Part shown: positions 21,737 to 30,616 of the stretch, one piece after another
How positions within the stretch are numbered: the stretch's first letter is position 1
Layout of the letters: each line of letters starts with the position of its first letter
Origin: Gluconobacter frateurii
GTDB lineage: Bacteria > Pseudomonadota > Alphaproteobacteria > Acetobacterales > Acetobacteraceae
Reading direction: 5' to 3'
DNA: 64,000 nucleotides
NCBI RefSeq assembly: GCF_002723955.1
Contig: NZ_BEWN01000004.1
Span: 1-64,000 of the forward strand
The notes under the pieces: model-generated
Databases searched by the model: none
The model's input: only the letters and a program-made list of their open reading frames with translations
Told to the model about the DNA's origin: nothing
Made by a program: the position numbers and the translations under genes

Positions 21737-23425
21737 ATGACACAGACAATCCCTCCGTTCTCTGACCTGTCTTTTCCTCGCCCTGACGAAGCATCCCTGA
21801 AGGCGCGGTATGACGATATTGCGCTCCTGCTGGATCAGGGGCGCTCCAAGGATGCCGCGCAGGCTTTCGATTTTGTACGCCGCGAATATGAATCCTGGGC
21901 GTCACACGTCCACCTTCAGTTCTCGCGCAATACGCAGGATGAGCAGGCCAAGGCAGATCGTGATTACGCGGATCGTCTGTCGCCGATCGTGACTGACCAT
22001 GAAGTCACCATCAAAAAGCGCCTTCTGGCAGACCCGGATCGTGAGGCGCTGGAAGCGCTGGTCACACCGCACGTGGTGCGTCTGTGGGAAGCCGATACCA
22101 CGACGTTCGATCCGCGCATCAGTACAGATCTGGAAGAAGAAGCGCGCCTGACTGGCGAGTACACGGCCCTTCTGGCCTCAGCAAAGATCCCGTTTGACGA
22201 AAAAGTACTCAATCTTTCCGGTCTGGTGCCTTATTTGCAAGGTTCGGACCGTGAGATGCGGCATGCGGCCGAACAGGCACGCTGGGCGTTCTTCGAGGAG
22301 AACGGCGAGGCACTCGACACCCTCTACAGCCGCCTTGTTGAATTGCGTGACCGCATGGCGAAAACGCTGGGGTTCGAGAATTATATCGAACTCGGCTATC
22401 GTCGGATGCGCCGGACAGATTACGGCCCCGAGCAGGTTGCAGCCTTCCGTGAGAAGGTCCTGAGTTCCGTCACGCCGCTTGTTCAGTCTTTGCTGGAACG
22501 CCGTCGTCTGAAAATGGGCTGGGACAAGGTCTGGGCCTGGGATGAGGCGCTGATTGATCTTCAGGGCAATCCGAAGCCTGCTGGGGATCATGATCTTCTG
22601 GTGACCCGTGCTGAAGGTATGTTCCGGGCGCTCGATCCCAAGGGCGAAATGGGCGATTTCTACGTGCAAATGCGCGATCTGGGGTATCTGGATCTGAAAA
22701 ACCGTGATGGCAAAGCGGGTGGGGGGTTCTGCACGTCTTTCCCGACGATTGGCAGCCCTTACATCTTCGCCAATTTCAACGGCACGCATAACGACATCGG
22801 CGTTTTCACCCATGAAATGGGTCACGCGTTCCAAAACTGGAAAAGCCGCGATCAGGACTGGGTCGATCAGCTCTGGCCGACGATGGAAGCGGCAGAAATC
22901 CATTCCATGGGGCTGGAATTCCTGACATGGCCGCAGATTGACGCGCTGGTTGAGGACGGAGCTGCGGACCGGTATCGCCGGATGCACCTGATCGATGCGC
23001 TGTCGTTCTTCCCTTATGGCGTCTGCGTCGATCATTTCCAGCATGAGGTCTATGCCAATCCGCAAATGACTGCAGCGGAACGGCACGAAACCTGGGCTCG
23101 TCTGGAAAAGATGTACATGCCATGGCGGGACTGGGGCGATCTGGCCTATCCGGCCAAGGGCGGCCGCTGGCAGGCTCAGCTTCATATTTACCGCCTGCCA
23201 TTTTATTACATTGATTACGCGCTGGCTCAGTGCTGTGCACTTCAACTGTGGCTTCGCTCCCGAATGGACAAGGAAGGCACGTTTGAAACCTATCGGAAGC
23301 TCTGCTCCGAAGGTGGCTCAAAGCCGTTTGCACAACTAGTCGCAGATGCCGGACTGGTGTCACCTTTCGAGGACGACGCACTGGCGGAAGTTGTGCATGA
23401 GGCGGAGCAGGAACTCGGGATCTAA
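21737..23425 (+). CDS. M3-family oligoendopeptidase (PepF-like)
   Basis: A 562-residue zinc metallopeptidase that degrades short cytosolic peptides. The HEXXH zinc motif is HEMGH at residues 359-363, and the third ligand lies in EAAEIHSMGLEF about 25 residues later, as in M3 peptidases. Other family segments are GGGFCTSFPT near 328, YIFANFNGT near 342 and DALSFFPYGVCVDHFQHEVY. No signal peptide is present. It follows the aminotransferases after 42 bases on the same strand and ends at a bidirectional terminator. Confidence 0.92.
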   Translation: MTQTIPPFSDLSFPRPDEASLKARYDDIALLLDQGRSKDAAQAFDFVRREYESWASHVHLQFSRNTQDEQAKADRDYADRLSPIVTDHEVTIKKRLLADPDREALEALVTPHVVRLWEADTTTFDPRISTDLEEEARLTGEYTALLASAKIPFDEKVLNLSGLVPYLQGSDREMRHAAEQARWAFFEENGEALDTLYSRLVELRDRMAKTLGFENYIELGYRRMRRTDYGPEQVAAFREKVLSSVTPLVQSLLERRRLKMGWDKVWAWDEALIDLQGNPKPAGDHDLLVTRAEGMFRALDPKGEMGDFYVQMRDLGYLDLKNRDGKAGGGFCTSFPTIGSPYIFANFNGTHNDIGVFTHEMGHAFQNWKSRDQDWVDQLWPTMEAAEIHSMGLEFLTWPQIDALVEDGAADRYRRMHLIDALSFFPYGVCVDHFQHEVYANPQMTAAERHETWARLEKMYMPWRDWGDLAYPAKGGRWQAQLHIYRLPFYYIDYALAQCCALQLWLRSRMDKEGTFETYRKLCSEGGSKPFAQLVADAGLVSPFEDDALAEVVHEAEQELGI

Positions 23426-23431
23426 AGGCTA

Positions 23432-23465
23432 TTTCTGGCTCCGAAGGCATTTCCGGAGCCAGAAA
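23432..23465. terminator. Bidirectional terminator
   Basis: TTTCTGGCTCCG (23432-23443) pairs perfectly with CGGAGCCAGAAA (23454-23465). T runs flank the stem on either strand, serving the convergent peptidase and thioredoxin-like genes. Confidence 0.75.
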
Positions 23466-23471
23466 ACAGTA

Positions 23472-23996
23472 TCAGCCGCGGCTGTTCCATTCTGAAATCA
23501 GGTCCAGCACGGCCTGAGGGGACATGCTGCGCGCGTTCCCAAGGGCCTTCGACCCGTCACCATTCAGGGCCTTTCCATCCGGCGTCACGATAATCACAGT
23601 CGGGACGGCTTTAATGGTCACGCCATACTTCTGGGCCAGATCCAGATTGGTATTGATGCGACCAACATTGACCGGAACAATCACGAACTGACTGTCGAGC
23701 CATGCCTTGGCATCGGGTAGAGCAAAGATACCGGACAGCATCTTGCAGTCCGGGCACCAGTTTCCACCGAAATCGATGAGAACCTTGCGCCCGGTTTTCG
23801 CGGCAAGAGCAAAAGCATCGTTCACCTGAGCCTGGGCAACGGACGTGTCAGGATACGGTGCAGCGATCGGAGGAGCCGAGGTTTCGCTCAGATGTGGCGC
23901 CGGTGTCGTTGCGGCGTGAGCGCCCAGTGGGGCGGAAAGCGCCAGACCCAGTCCGGCAGCGGCGAGAAGGGAAACGCGCATAAAAAAGGCTTTCAT
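23472..23996 (-). CDS. Periplasmic thioredoxin-fold protein
   Basis: A 174-residue exported thioredoxin-like protein. Residues 1-28 form a signal peptide (MKAFFMRVSLLAAAGLGLAL, cleavage near GAHA-A). After a Pro-rich linker the thioredoxin domain starts near 55, with the redox-active motif NWCPDC (C81, C84) and the cis-Pro region KAVPTVII near 130. It probably reduces or repairs disulfides in the periplasm; the partner is unknown. The longer in-frame extension from a GTG at 24206 runs antisense through the divergent gene and lacks coding character, so the ATG heading the signal peptide is used. ATGs 15 bases downstream and 18 bases upstream are alternatives. Confidence 0.82.
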   Translation of the reverse strand: MKAFFMRVSLLAAAGLGLALSAPLGAHAATTPAPHLSETSAPPIAAPYPDTSVAQAQVNDAFALAAKTGRKVLIDFGGNWCPDCKMLSGIFALPDAKAWLDSQFVIVPVNVGRINTNLDLAQKYGVTIKAVPTVIIVTPDGKALNGDGSKALGNARSMSPQAVLDLISEWNSRG

Positions 23997-24068
23997 TGAA
24001 GGAACGGACTGCATGACATAACGCAGTCTCGCAGAAAAACGATTAAAGCTGAACTCAACCTTAAGGTC

Positions 24069-24401
24069 ATGTTCTTGATGAAGTCCAAAACGTCTTCTCA
24101 GCCACAGAAGGCTGTTCCGGAAGTCAGTATTGTTGAAACGCTCCTGCGAACTGTTGGCCTGGTAGGCCTGACACTCGCATTCGCTGCTGTATTCCGTTTC
24201 TGGCACCCTACGCTAAAGCTGGTGCAGATGGTCGCGGCTACACATGCGTGGCAGTGGCTCTACACGTTGTTCCATGTCGACTCCGCGCTGGGCCGGGAAC
24301 AGATGATCCTGATCGGGATCATCGTTTTCTGCTTCTGCGCAGCGCTGATTGTTCAGATCGCCGTGCTTTCTCTTATCAAAGTGATACGCAGCAGATCATA
24401 G
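24069..24401 (+). CDS. Small two-helix membrane protein, function unknown
   Basis: A 110-residue protein not recognised as a known family. It has a charged N-terminus, a hydrophobic segment at about 24-45 (VETLLRTVGLVGLTLAFAAV), an amphipathic middle rich in His/Trp, and a second span at about 78-102 (MILIGIIVFCFCAALIVQIA) followed by a basic tail. It is divergent from the thioredoxin-like gene with 72 bases between them, so a shared promoter region is likely. AAGG precedes the ATG at 24069; an in-frame ATG at 24078 is also possible. Its end overlaps the DUF423 gene on the opposite strand by six bases. Confidence 0.6.
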   Translation: MFLMKSKTSSQPQKAVPEVSIVETLLRTVGLVGLTLAFAAVFRFWHPTLKLVQMVAATHAWQWLYTLFHVDSALGREQMILIGIIVFCFCAALIVQIAVLSLIKVIRSRS

Positions 24402-24833
24402 AGTTTCTGAAGAGGCTTTGCGCAGGCCGGAAGCCGCTACCAGCAGCCATGAAATCATCAGCAGCGTGCCGCCGTAAGGTGCGAGCCGCGCGACGGATAA
24501 CGTGCCGATCTTCAGATCAAAGAGTGCGTATAAGGTTACCGGCGTACAGAAGAGCACTGTCCCTAGCACCATGATGATACATGCCAGACGGGCGAGACGC
24601 TGACCCAGCAAAGGTGCGCCAAGCGTGAGGCCACAAAGCGCAATGGCGTGCCACATCAGGATTTCAACACCTGTATGGAGAACGGTTCTGCCATTTGGGA
24701 CAGCAAAGGCCGTGTCGGGCAAATGCGATGCCAGTGTCCCAAGAACGAGTCCTATTGCGCCTCCGAGTGCACCTGAAACGAAGCAGAGGCGGAAAATGCC
24801 GGAAAGGGCAGGGAGGCGAGGATTTGCGGACAT
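24396..24833 (-). CDS. DUF423 family membrane protein
   Basis: The 145-residue protein matches DUF423 (YgdD-like), small inner-membrane proteins with four helices and no known activity. Seen: GALGGAIGLVLGTLASHLPD near residue 20, WHAIALCGLTLG near 58, and the ending RLAPYGGTLLMISWLLVA. The frame is open upstream to 24917, but the start at 24833 gives a length close to the usual 120-130 residues. It is convergent with the preceding small membrane gene. Confidence 0.75.
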   Translation of the reverse strand: MSANPRLPALSGIFRLCFVSGALGGAIGLVLGTLASHLPDTAFAVPNGRTVLHTGVEILMWHAIALCGLTLGAPLLGQRLARLACIIMVLGTVLFCTPVTLYALFDLKIGTLSVARLAPYGGTLLMISWLLVAASGLRKASSETL

Positions 24834-24952
24834 GCGCCGAATGTACCATGAAGTGTTCCGGAACATGAATGGACCGTTTTGAACGCGGGGCCATTCACCC
24901 GTAGTGGCCGGGAGCATTTTCCCGGTCTCACAGATGAAAGGACTGTCTCTTC

Positions 24953-25546
24953 ATGAGAGCCACCGCACGTTTTGCCGCCTTTGCGTCCCTGAGCCTGCTT
25001 GCTGGTCTTGCAGCCTGTAACGCACCGGATGCGCCGCCAGCTCCTGCTCTGCCTTCTGCGGCTTCGACTTATACGCTGTCCACCGCAGATGCTGCTTTCC
25101 TGCAGCAGGTTGATGCCATGGATCTGACGCAGATCAGTATCGCCAACCTTGCTGCGACGCACAGCAACAGTGATGTCGTGAAGGCTTTTGCATCCACGGT
25201 TGTTAGCGATCACACGACAAACCGCAAGGCTGTTGCAAAGATTGCCACGGATTCCCACCTGACAGTAACGGACAAGCTGAACGCTGGCGACGAAGCGCAT
25301 GTTGCGACGTTTGGTCATCTGTACGGCGCATCTTTTGACCGTGTTTTCCTGAGCGAAATTAAGAGCGTTCAGACGCCAGCTCTGACATCAGCACTCACCA
25401 CGGCGACACAGTCGGGCGGGACGGCAGACATCAAGACCCTGGCAGGTGACACGACGAAGATGCTGAAAGATCACACGACTCGGGCAGGTGATCTGAGCGG
25501 TGCGAAGACAATCAAGGGCCATCACCATCACTTTGGCCGTCACTAA
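24953..25546 (+). CDS. DUF4142 lipoprotein
   Basis: A 197-residue predicted lipoprotein: signal peptide with lipobox LAAC (Cys about 22), then a Pro/Ala linker, then a helical DUF4142 domain (TADAAFLQQVDAMDLTQIS near 43, SDVVKAFASTVVSDHTTN near 75, LKDHTTRAGDL near 172). DUF4142 has a ferritin-like helical layout and is often induced by stress, but its role is unknown. The C-terminus is His-rich (HHHHFGRH), which could bind metal. It lies 16 bases before the cobalamin adenosyltransferase gene. Confidence 0.85.
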   Translation: MRATARFAAFASLSLLAGLAACNAPDAPPAPALPSAASTYTLSTADAAFLQQVDAMDLTQISIANLAATHSNSDVVKAFASTVVSDHTTNRKAVAKIATDSHLTVTDKLNAGDEAHVATFGHLYGASFDRVFLSEIKSVQTPALTSALTTATQSGGTADIKTLAGDTTKMLKDHTTRAGDLSGAKTIKGHHHHFGRH

Positions 25547-25562
25547 ATAGAGGGTTGCCCGG

Positions 25563-26123
25563 ATGAGCATTCGGCTTGATCGTATCGTGACCCGGGGTGG
25601 AGATCAGGGACAGACGTCTCTTGGGGATGGTTCGCGCGTCTCCAAGGATTGTGCCCGGATCGATGCCATGGGGACGGTCGATGAGCTGAACGCTCTTCTG
25701 GGGATTCTTGAATACTATGTGCGGAAACACGGGAATACTTTTAATATTTCCGCTGATATTCGCCAGATACAGTCCTGTCTATTTGATCTGGGCGCAGACA
25801 TCTGCATTCCGGATCCCGCTCGACCATCCAGTCTGACGGATAAGGCTGTCGCTTGGGTCGAAGGCTGTATTGAGCTTCTCAGGGTGTCACAGCCTGAACT
25901 TCGCAGTTTTATACTGCCTGGTGGCTCCCTGATCTCGGCCCATGCGCATCTGGCCCGGACGGTCACGCGCCGGGCAGAGCGCAGCCTGATTTCTCTTGAT
26001 CCTGTCCCCGCAGAGGGGATCCGGTTTCTGAACCGACTATCGGATTATTTCTTTGTTCTTGCGCGTCACGCCAATGATGACGGTGCGGGAGATGTGCTCT
26101 GGCAACCGGGACAGTGGAAATAA
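25563..26123 (+). CDS. Cob(I)alamin adenosyltransferase, PduO type
   Basis: This 186-residue enzyme attaches the 5'-deoxyadenosyl group of ATP to cob(I)alamin, forming coenzyme B12. The N-terminal ATP-binding motif is TRGGDQGQTSLGDGSRV (residues 9-25). The Cbl-binding helices include DAMGTVDELNALLG near 35, LPGG near 119, ARTVTRRAERSL near 128 and LNRLSDYFFVLARHAN near 155, all typical for the PduO/EutT-like ATR family. It directly follows the DUF4142 gene, with which it probably shares a transcript. Confidence 0.93.
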   Translation: MSIRLDRIVTRGGDQGQTSLGDGSRVSKDCARIDAMGTVDELNALLGILEYYVRKHGNTFNISADIRQIQSCLFDLGADICIPDPARPSSLTDKAVAWVEGCIELLRVSQPELRSFILPGGSLISAHAHLARTVTRRAERSLISLDPVPAEGIRFLNRLSDYFFVLARHANDDGAGDVLWQPGQWK

Positions 26124-26363
26124 AGAAACACGAATACAGTTCTATTGTTTTGATGACAGGCCATCTCAGACCTGATAGAAGACCGTTGTCTGACAAAACG
26201 GGTCATTTATGAATTCCGTGAATGCCGACTCTCAATTTCCTTGCCAGGACACGTCTCGCTGATCGGCCCATGGGCTTTTTCAGTCTCCCCGTCATTCAGG
26301 GAGGGCGTTTCTGTTGGGAAACACAGCATAAATTTCATTATTATTGGTTGAAAAAAACAAAGA

Positions 26364-26942
26364 ATGCAGGACGATCAGCAGGTTAGCGAAGACAAACTGC
26401 GGGAGGCGCTGGCTCGTCTAGGGTCAGGATCATCATCCCGTTCCCAGAAGCCCCGCCCGGTTACCCCGACGACAGAACGTCGCCGTCGCTTTGTGCGTGA
26501 CGGCCAGGTTGTCGTGGAACATCAGGCAAGCCGTGGGTTCGCCCAGCGAAACACGGTTCCGGCTCAGGAAGACCAGGAAGAAATCGAGCGCCTTCGCCAG
26601 TCGGTAAAGCGTGAGCAGCGTCGCTGGGAAGAAGCCGAAAAAAGCCTCACGGAAATCCGCGCGCAGCTTAAGGCTTTCGAGACGCGTGAAGCGCATGCCA
26701 AGATCCAGATTACGGAACTGAACCGGGACCTTCGGGACCATCAGGAGCATATCCAGTCTCTCAAGGCCCAGCTTCATCAGGCTCGTGAGCAGGCGGCTGA
26801 AGCGGCCCGTCGCACACCGCGCCCCGTCGGGCGCCCACGCAAGGTCGCTGTTGAAGAAGACGTTATGGTTGCCGAAGAGCCGGTGCTTGCAGACGTTGAA
26901 GCGAACGAGCCAGAGCCCGTTCAGTGGTGGGTAAAGGCCTGA
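26364..26942 (+). CDS. Coiled-coil protein with an AT-hook-like motif, unknown
   Basis: Not recognised as a known family. The 192-residue protein has a basic, disordered N-terminus (residues 20-55 rich in Arg/Ser/Pro, including TERRRRFVRDGQVVVEHQ), a charged coiled-coil helix at about 70-148 (EEIERLRQSVKREQRRWEEA), an AT-hook-like PRPVGRPRK near 152-160, and an acidic tail ending PVQWWVKA. The AT-hook and basic N-terminus suggest nucleic-acid binding, the coiled coil suggests oligomerisation; both are inference. The start at 26364 lacks a strong ribosome binding site. It is convergent with the OPT transporter, only four bases apart. Confidence 0.65.
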   Translation: MQDDQQVSEDKLREALARLGSGSSSRSQKPRPVTPTTERRRRFVRDGQVVVEHQASRGFAQRNTVPAQEDQEEIERLRQSVKREQRRWEEAEKSLTEIRAQLKAFETREAHAKIQITELNRDLRDHQEHIQSLKAQLHQAREQAAEAARRTPRPVGRPRKVAVEEDVMVAEEPVLADVEANEPEPVQWWVKA

Positions 26943-26946
26943 TCTC

Positions 26947-28842
26947 TCAGGCCGCCGGGCGGCTGACGCGCCGCCCGAACCAGAACATCACACCCAGGAA
27001 CACGACCCATCCCAGCCCGGATTGAAGCATCGCAGGCAGGTGAAGGGACAGTGTTTCGGTGCTACCCGTGGCGCCGACAACGGCAGCCACGGCAACACCG
27101 ACCAGACTTTCCCCAACAATAAATCCTGAAGCAATCATCGTTCCCTGATCCTTCGGGAAGCGACGAAGCATCCATCCCAGACCCGCACCAATTGCGATCG
27201 TGACGGAGACGTTTGCCGGCAGATAGATGCCCATGCCGACGGCCAACGGTGGCAAAGACATGTTACGGCGTTTCAGAAGTCTATCCGCAACCACCAGAAC
27301 CACGCCGATTGCAGCGCCAATTTCCAGCATCAGCCAGTCAAGATCATGGGTCAGGATACCCTTTGCAATTGCGGCCATCAGGGCAGGCTGAGGCGCGGCC
27401 AGTGCGCGTGTCGGGTCCATCCCGTCGCGAGGCATGGCGCCGACAAATCCATACGCCTGATAAAGTGTCTGAAGCACCCATGGAATGACTATCGCCCCTA
27501 CGGCACAGCCAATCAGCAGGGCCACTTCCTGTTTCCACGGGGCGGCCCCAACAAGCTGGCCGGTTTTCAGGTCCTGAAGGTTGTCATTGGAAACGGCTGC
27601 AGACGCCGTAATGGCGGATAGAACAAACAGGCCAAAGGCAATGACCATGGGTCGTTGGTCAGGCGAGAGAACGCCACCGCTTTCAAGTCCCCACAGGGCA
27701 ACTGAGATGGCGATGATGGCGATAATGCCAACGCCGGAAATCGGGGAGGACGAAGACCCGATGATCCCAGCCATATATCCGCAGGCACTTGCCACCAGAA
27801 AACCAAGGCCGAAACACGCAGTAATACCCAGAATGACAAGTGTCGCCATGGATGTGCCATGCGGCATGACGGGCCAGAGGAACTGAGTGAACAGTCCTGA
27901 CAGGATCAGCGCGAGAATAATGCTCAGGCCAATCAGCGTGCGAGGGGCGAGATCGAGATCCGTTTCAGCCTGTGACGCTCGATGTTTGGCAGACAGCGCT
28001 TCCTTCAACCCCTGAGCGACCGGCCCCGAAAGCGCAAGCAGGGTCCAGATCGCGGCTACGGCGATCGCTCCAGCGCCCATGAAGCGGACCTTGTGCAGCC
28101 AGAGGTCCGTCGTTGCAGCCAGTGGATCTGCCACCGGGTTCATGTGACCCAGAACCGGAATCATGATGCCCCAGGCCAGCAGAACTCCGAGCAACATGGC
28201 GATGCCACCGGCGATACCAACGAGATATCCGGTTCCCAGAAGGGCCAGCGAGAAGCTGATATCAAGACGAAATGCCGACGCCCCAAAACTCGTGGCGGCC
28301 GAAACACCATCGGAAAGAACGCGGAGCCCGGACGTCGCAAAGGCGACGACCGCCGAAACAACCGTGCCTTTGGTCAGGGAGCGAAGGCTTTCTGCATCTC
28401 CTTCCGGGGACGATGCCCGCAGAATTTCTGCGCAGGCGGTTCCCTCCGGGTAAGGAAGATCGGAACTACTGACCAACGCCCGACGCAAGGGGATAGTGAA
28501 GATCACCCCCGTCATGCCACCGGCAAGTGTCAGCAGAAGGGAGATGACGTAAGGAAATTCATGCCAGTACCCAACCATGATGAGGCCAGGGAGTGCTGCG
28601 AAGATGCAAGAGAGGCTTCCTGCCGCTGAAGCCTGCGTCTGGACCATGTTGTTTTCGAGCATCGTGCCGCCGCCCATGAGACGCAGCACGGCCATCGAAA
28701 TGATTGTAGCGGGAATGGATGAGCCGAACGTCAGACCGATCTTCAGGCCCAGATAAACATTGGCTGCGGTAAAGACGAGCGTAATGAGCGCACCCAGAAT
28801 GATGCCCCTCAAGGTCAGTTCGCGGCTGTCCATATATTTCAT
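26947..28842 (-). CDS. OPT-family oligopeptide transporter
   Basis: A 631-residue polytopic inner-membrane protein with about 15-16 hydrophobic segments, of the OPT superfamily, which imports peptides or metal chelates by proton coupling. Family regions are RELTLRGIILGALITLVF at the start, NVYLGLKIGLTFGSSIPATI near 28, LPYPEGTACAEIL near 128, and the late GMGIYLPANVSVTIAIGAGL. The frame is open to 28971, but that extension overlaps the porin gene and has no membrane start; the ATG at 28842 begins where the family begins. It follows the porin by 73 bases on the same strand. Substrate is unknown. Confidence 0.88.
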   Translation of the reverse strand: MKYMDSRELTLRGIILGALITLVFTAANVYLGLKIGLTFGSSIPATIISMAVLRLMGGGTMLENNMVQTQASAAGSLSCIFAALPGLIMVGYWHEFPYVISLLLTLAGGMTGVIFTIPLRRALVSSSDLPYPEGTACAEILRASSPEGDAESLRSLTKGTVVSAVVAFATSGLRVLSDGVSAATSFGASAFRLDISFSLALLGTGYLVGIAGGIAMLLGVLLAWGIMIPVLGHMNPVADPLAATTDLWLHKVRFMGAGAIAVAAIWTLLALSGPVAQGLKEALSAKHRASQAETDLDLAPRTLIGLSIILALILSGLFTQFLWPVMPHGTSMATLVILGITACFGLGFLVASACGYMAGIIGSSSSPISGVGIIAIIAISVALWGLESGGVLSPDQRPMVIAFGLFVLSAITASAAVSNDNLQDLKTGQLVGAAPWKQEVALLIGCAVGAIVIPWVLQTLYQAYGFVGAMPRDGMDPTRALAAPQPALMAAIAKGILTHDLDWLMLEIGAAIGVVLVVADRLLKRRNMSLPPLAVGMGIYLPANVSVTIAIGAGLGWMLRRFPKDQGTMIASGFIVGESLVGVAVAAVVGATGSTETLSLHLPAMLQSGLGWVVFLGVMFWFGRRVSRPAA

Positions 28843-28915
28843 GATGGGGGCAATCCTGTGATGTCGCTTGAGTACGGGGGCATTACGCTGCAGGGCGCGG
28901 CTCTGCAACCATTCT

Positions 28916-30616
28916 TCAGAAAGCAAATGAAAGGCTGGACTGATAATACAGTCCGCTTTTCGCTCCGGCATTTTTCAGATCATGCGACGCAGCGAACCAG
29001 GCCACGACGTGAGTCCAGTTCCAGTGGCGGTTTACAGCCCAGGTCAGCAGGCCGTTTGGTGCAACACCGACAAAATGACTGTGGAACTTTGGAAAATTAT
29101 AGGCGGACGTGATCGAATACACCGAAGCCTGCGTGGTCTGCCGCCACAGTATCGGTGCTTTCACCCGAAGCGAGACCTTTCCATAAGAGCCGACGAGGAT
29201 AGGAGACAGATTGATAAGGTTCGCGGCGCCGATATAGCCGGTGTAATCCAGATAGGGATTCTGGGGAGCAAATGGCGCACTGTAGGTGCCAACCGTTCCC
29301 TTCTGACGGGTCTCGTTTCCGCCCGAATACACGTCTGTCTGAACGCCAAAGAAAGGTTTGAACAGCAGGTCCGACCGTCTGTATCCCACGGTTGTATTCA
29401 CGGAATACGCTGAGACCTGGCGGCGCGCCGTTGTGCCATAGGGCGTGAAATTACCCTGCTGCCACAGAACACCCAGCGCATATTCCAGTTGCTGGGCCGT
29501 TCCATACCAGCGAAAGCCAAGATTGTTACGATTGGTCGCGCCGGTCACGGATTTGATCGCGGTTGAACTCAACGTCGGCACCGATCCCGTCTTTCCACCC
29601 AGATGAAAGCCAATCCAGAACAGGTCCAGATAAGACTGGATACGCTGCTGGCCCAGATGGAAGGCTGGCACATCAACAGTTGTGTTGAAGCCATAAAGCC
29701 GCGTGTTCCAGTCCTGCGTGTCATGGAACATGGCTCGGGGAGCAATATTCGTGGCCACAAAGTCATACAGATCAAAACGGATATGCGGTAGAATCGCGTA
29801 GGCACGCGGCCCATTCCAGGTGATCTGGATATTGGGTGGCTCGCGGTCATAGAGAACGTAAGATGGCGCATCGAGAAACTGCTGTCGCCCGAACATCAGG
29901 CCCGTTTTTGCCGTGCCAATGGTCTGTTTATATTCGATGAAAGCCTGATGCAGATCCAGCCGCTTCCGATACGTGCTGCCATAGCTGTATCCGTTCCAGC
30001 CGGCGGCTGTTCCGTTCACGAGCTGCCCGAAAATGCGCCAGTGTTCCCCAAGGTGCAGGTCGGCACCGAACATGTTCCGTGTCACGAAACGCCCTGATCC
30101 CGGGTGCGGGATTGTTCCCAGCATCGGGTAGTCATTGTACCAGTTTCGCAGGCGGGTGCGTTCTGAGAGCGAGAGCCAGATGGTGCGTTCGTTGTTCAAG
30201 GCAATGAATTTCAGCGGGTCAAACAGATCGTCCCGATGGCTCTGGTTGCGCAGATAGGACCAGTCTTCCGCCCAAGGCGCCACACCATAACGGCCAACAG
30301 GACCAAAACCCGCGCCTTCACCGTTTCCACGATTGAACCCACCCCAGCGCGGCTGTCGGCCAATAGGGGCGAGATTCTGACGAGTGGTCAGACGCCTGGG
30401 TTGTTCCAGAAAGCCCGCATGGGGAAAGTTCTGGATTTCCGGGCGCTCTGCATGATGAACCTTGATCCGTTCTTCTTTCGATGCCGAAACGTCAAGGGGC
30501 GCAGAAAGGGCTGAAGACCCAAAGCCTGCCAGACAGGCCAGGGTCATTTTCAGCGTAATGCGGGTTTTGACGACGGGTGAAAGAGGAAGGAAAAGGCCGT
30601 TACTGTGTCCGGCCAC
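28916..30616 (-). CDS. Outer-membrane alginate-export-type porin
   Basis: A 566-residue predicted beta-barrel of the alginate-export (AlgE-like) family. A signal peptide lies at about 17-39 (KTRITLKMTLACLAGFGSSA). The mature part has many alternating aromatic strands and the family blocks LSLSERTRLRNWYND near 148, FGRQQFLDAPSYVLYDREPP near 252 and RAYAILPHIRFDLYDF, and it ends in Phe (SSLSFAF), a BAM recognition signal. In acetic acid bacteria such porins are thought to pass sugars or small organic molecules. The GTG at 30616 lies 17 bases inside the upstream lipoprotein gene. An ATG at 30547 would give a shorter signal peptide. Confidence 0.8.
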   Translation of the reverse strand: MAGHSNGLFLPLSPVVKTRITLKMTLACLAGFGSSALSAPLDVSASKEERIKVHHAERPEIQNFPHAGFLEQPRRLTTRQNLAPIGRQPRWGGFNRGNGEGAGFGPVGRYGVAPWAEDWSYLRNQSHRDDLFDPLKFIALNNERTIWLSLSERTRLRNWYNDYPMLGTIPHPGSGRFVTRNMFGADLHLGEHWRIFGQLVNGTAAGWNGYSYGSTYRKRLDLHQAFIEYKQTIGTAKTGLMFGRQQFLDAPSYVLYDREPPNIQITWNGPRAYAILPHIRFDLYDFVATNIAPRAMFHDTQDWNTRLYGFNTTVDVPAFHLGQQRIQSYLDLFWIGFHLGGKTGSVPTLSSTAIKSVTGATNRNNLGFRWYGTAQQLEYALGVLWQQGNFTPYGTTARRQVSAYSVNTTVGYRRSDLLFKPFFGVQTDVYSGGNETRQKGTVGTYSAPFAPQNPYLDYTGYIGAANLINLSPILVGSYGKVSLRVKAPILWRQTTQASVYSITSAYNFPKFHSHFVGVAPNGLLTWAVNRHWNWTHVVAWFAASHDLKNAGAKSGLYYQSSLSFAF

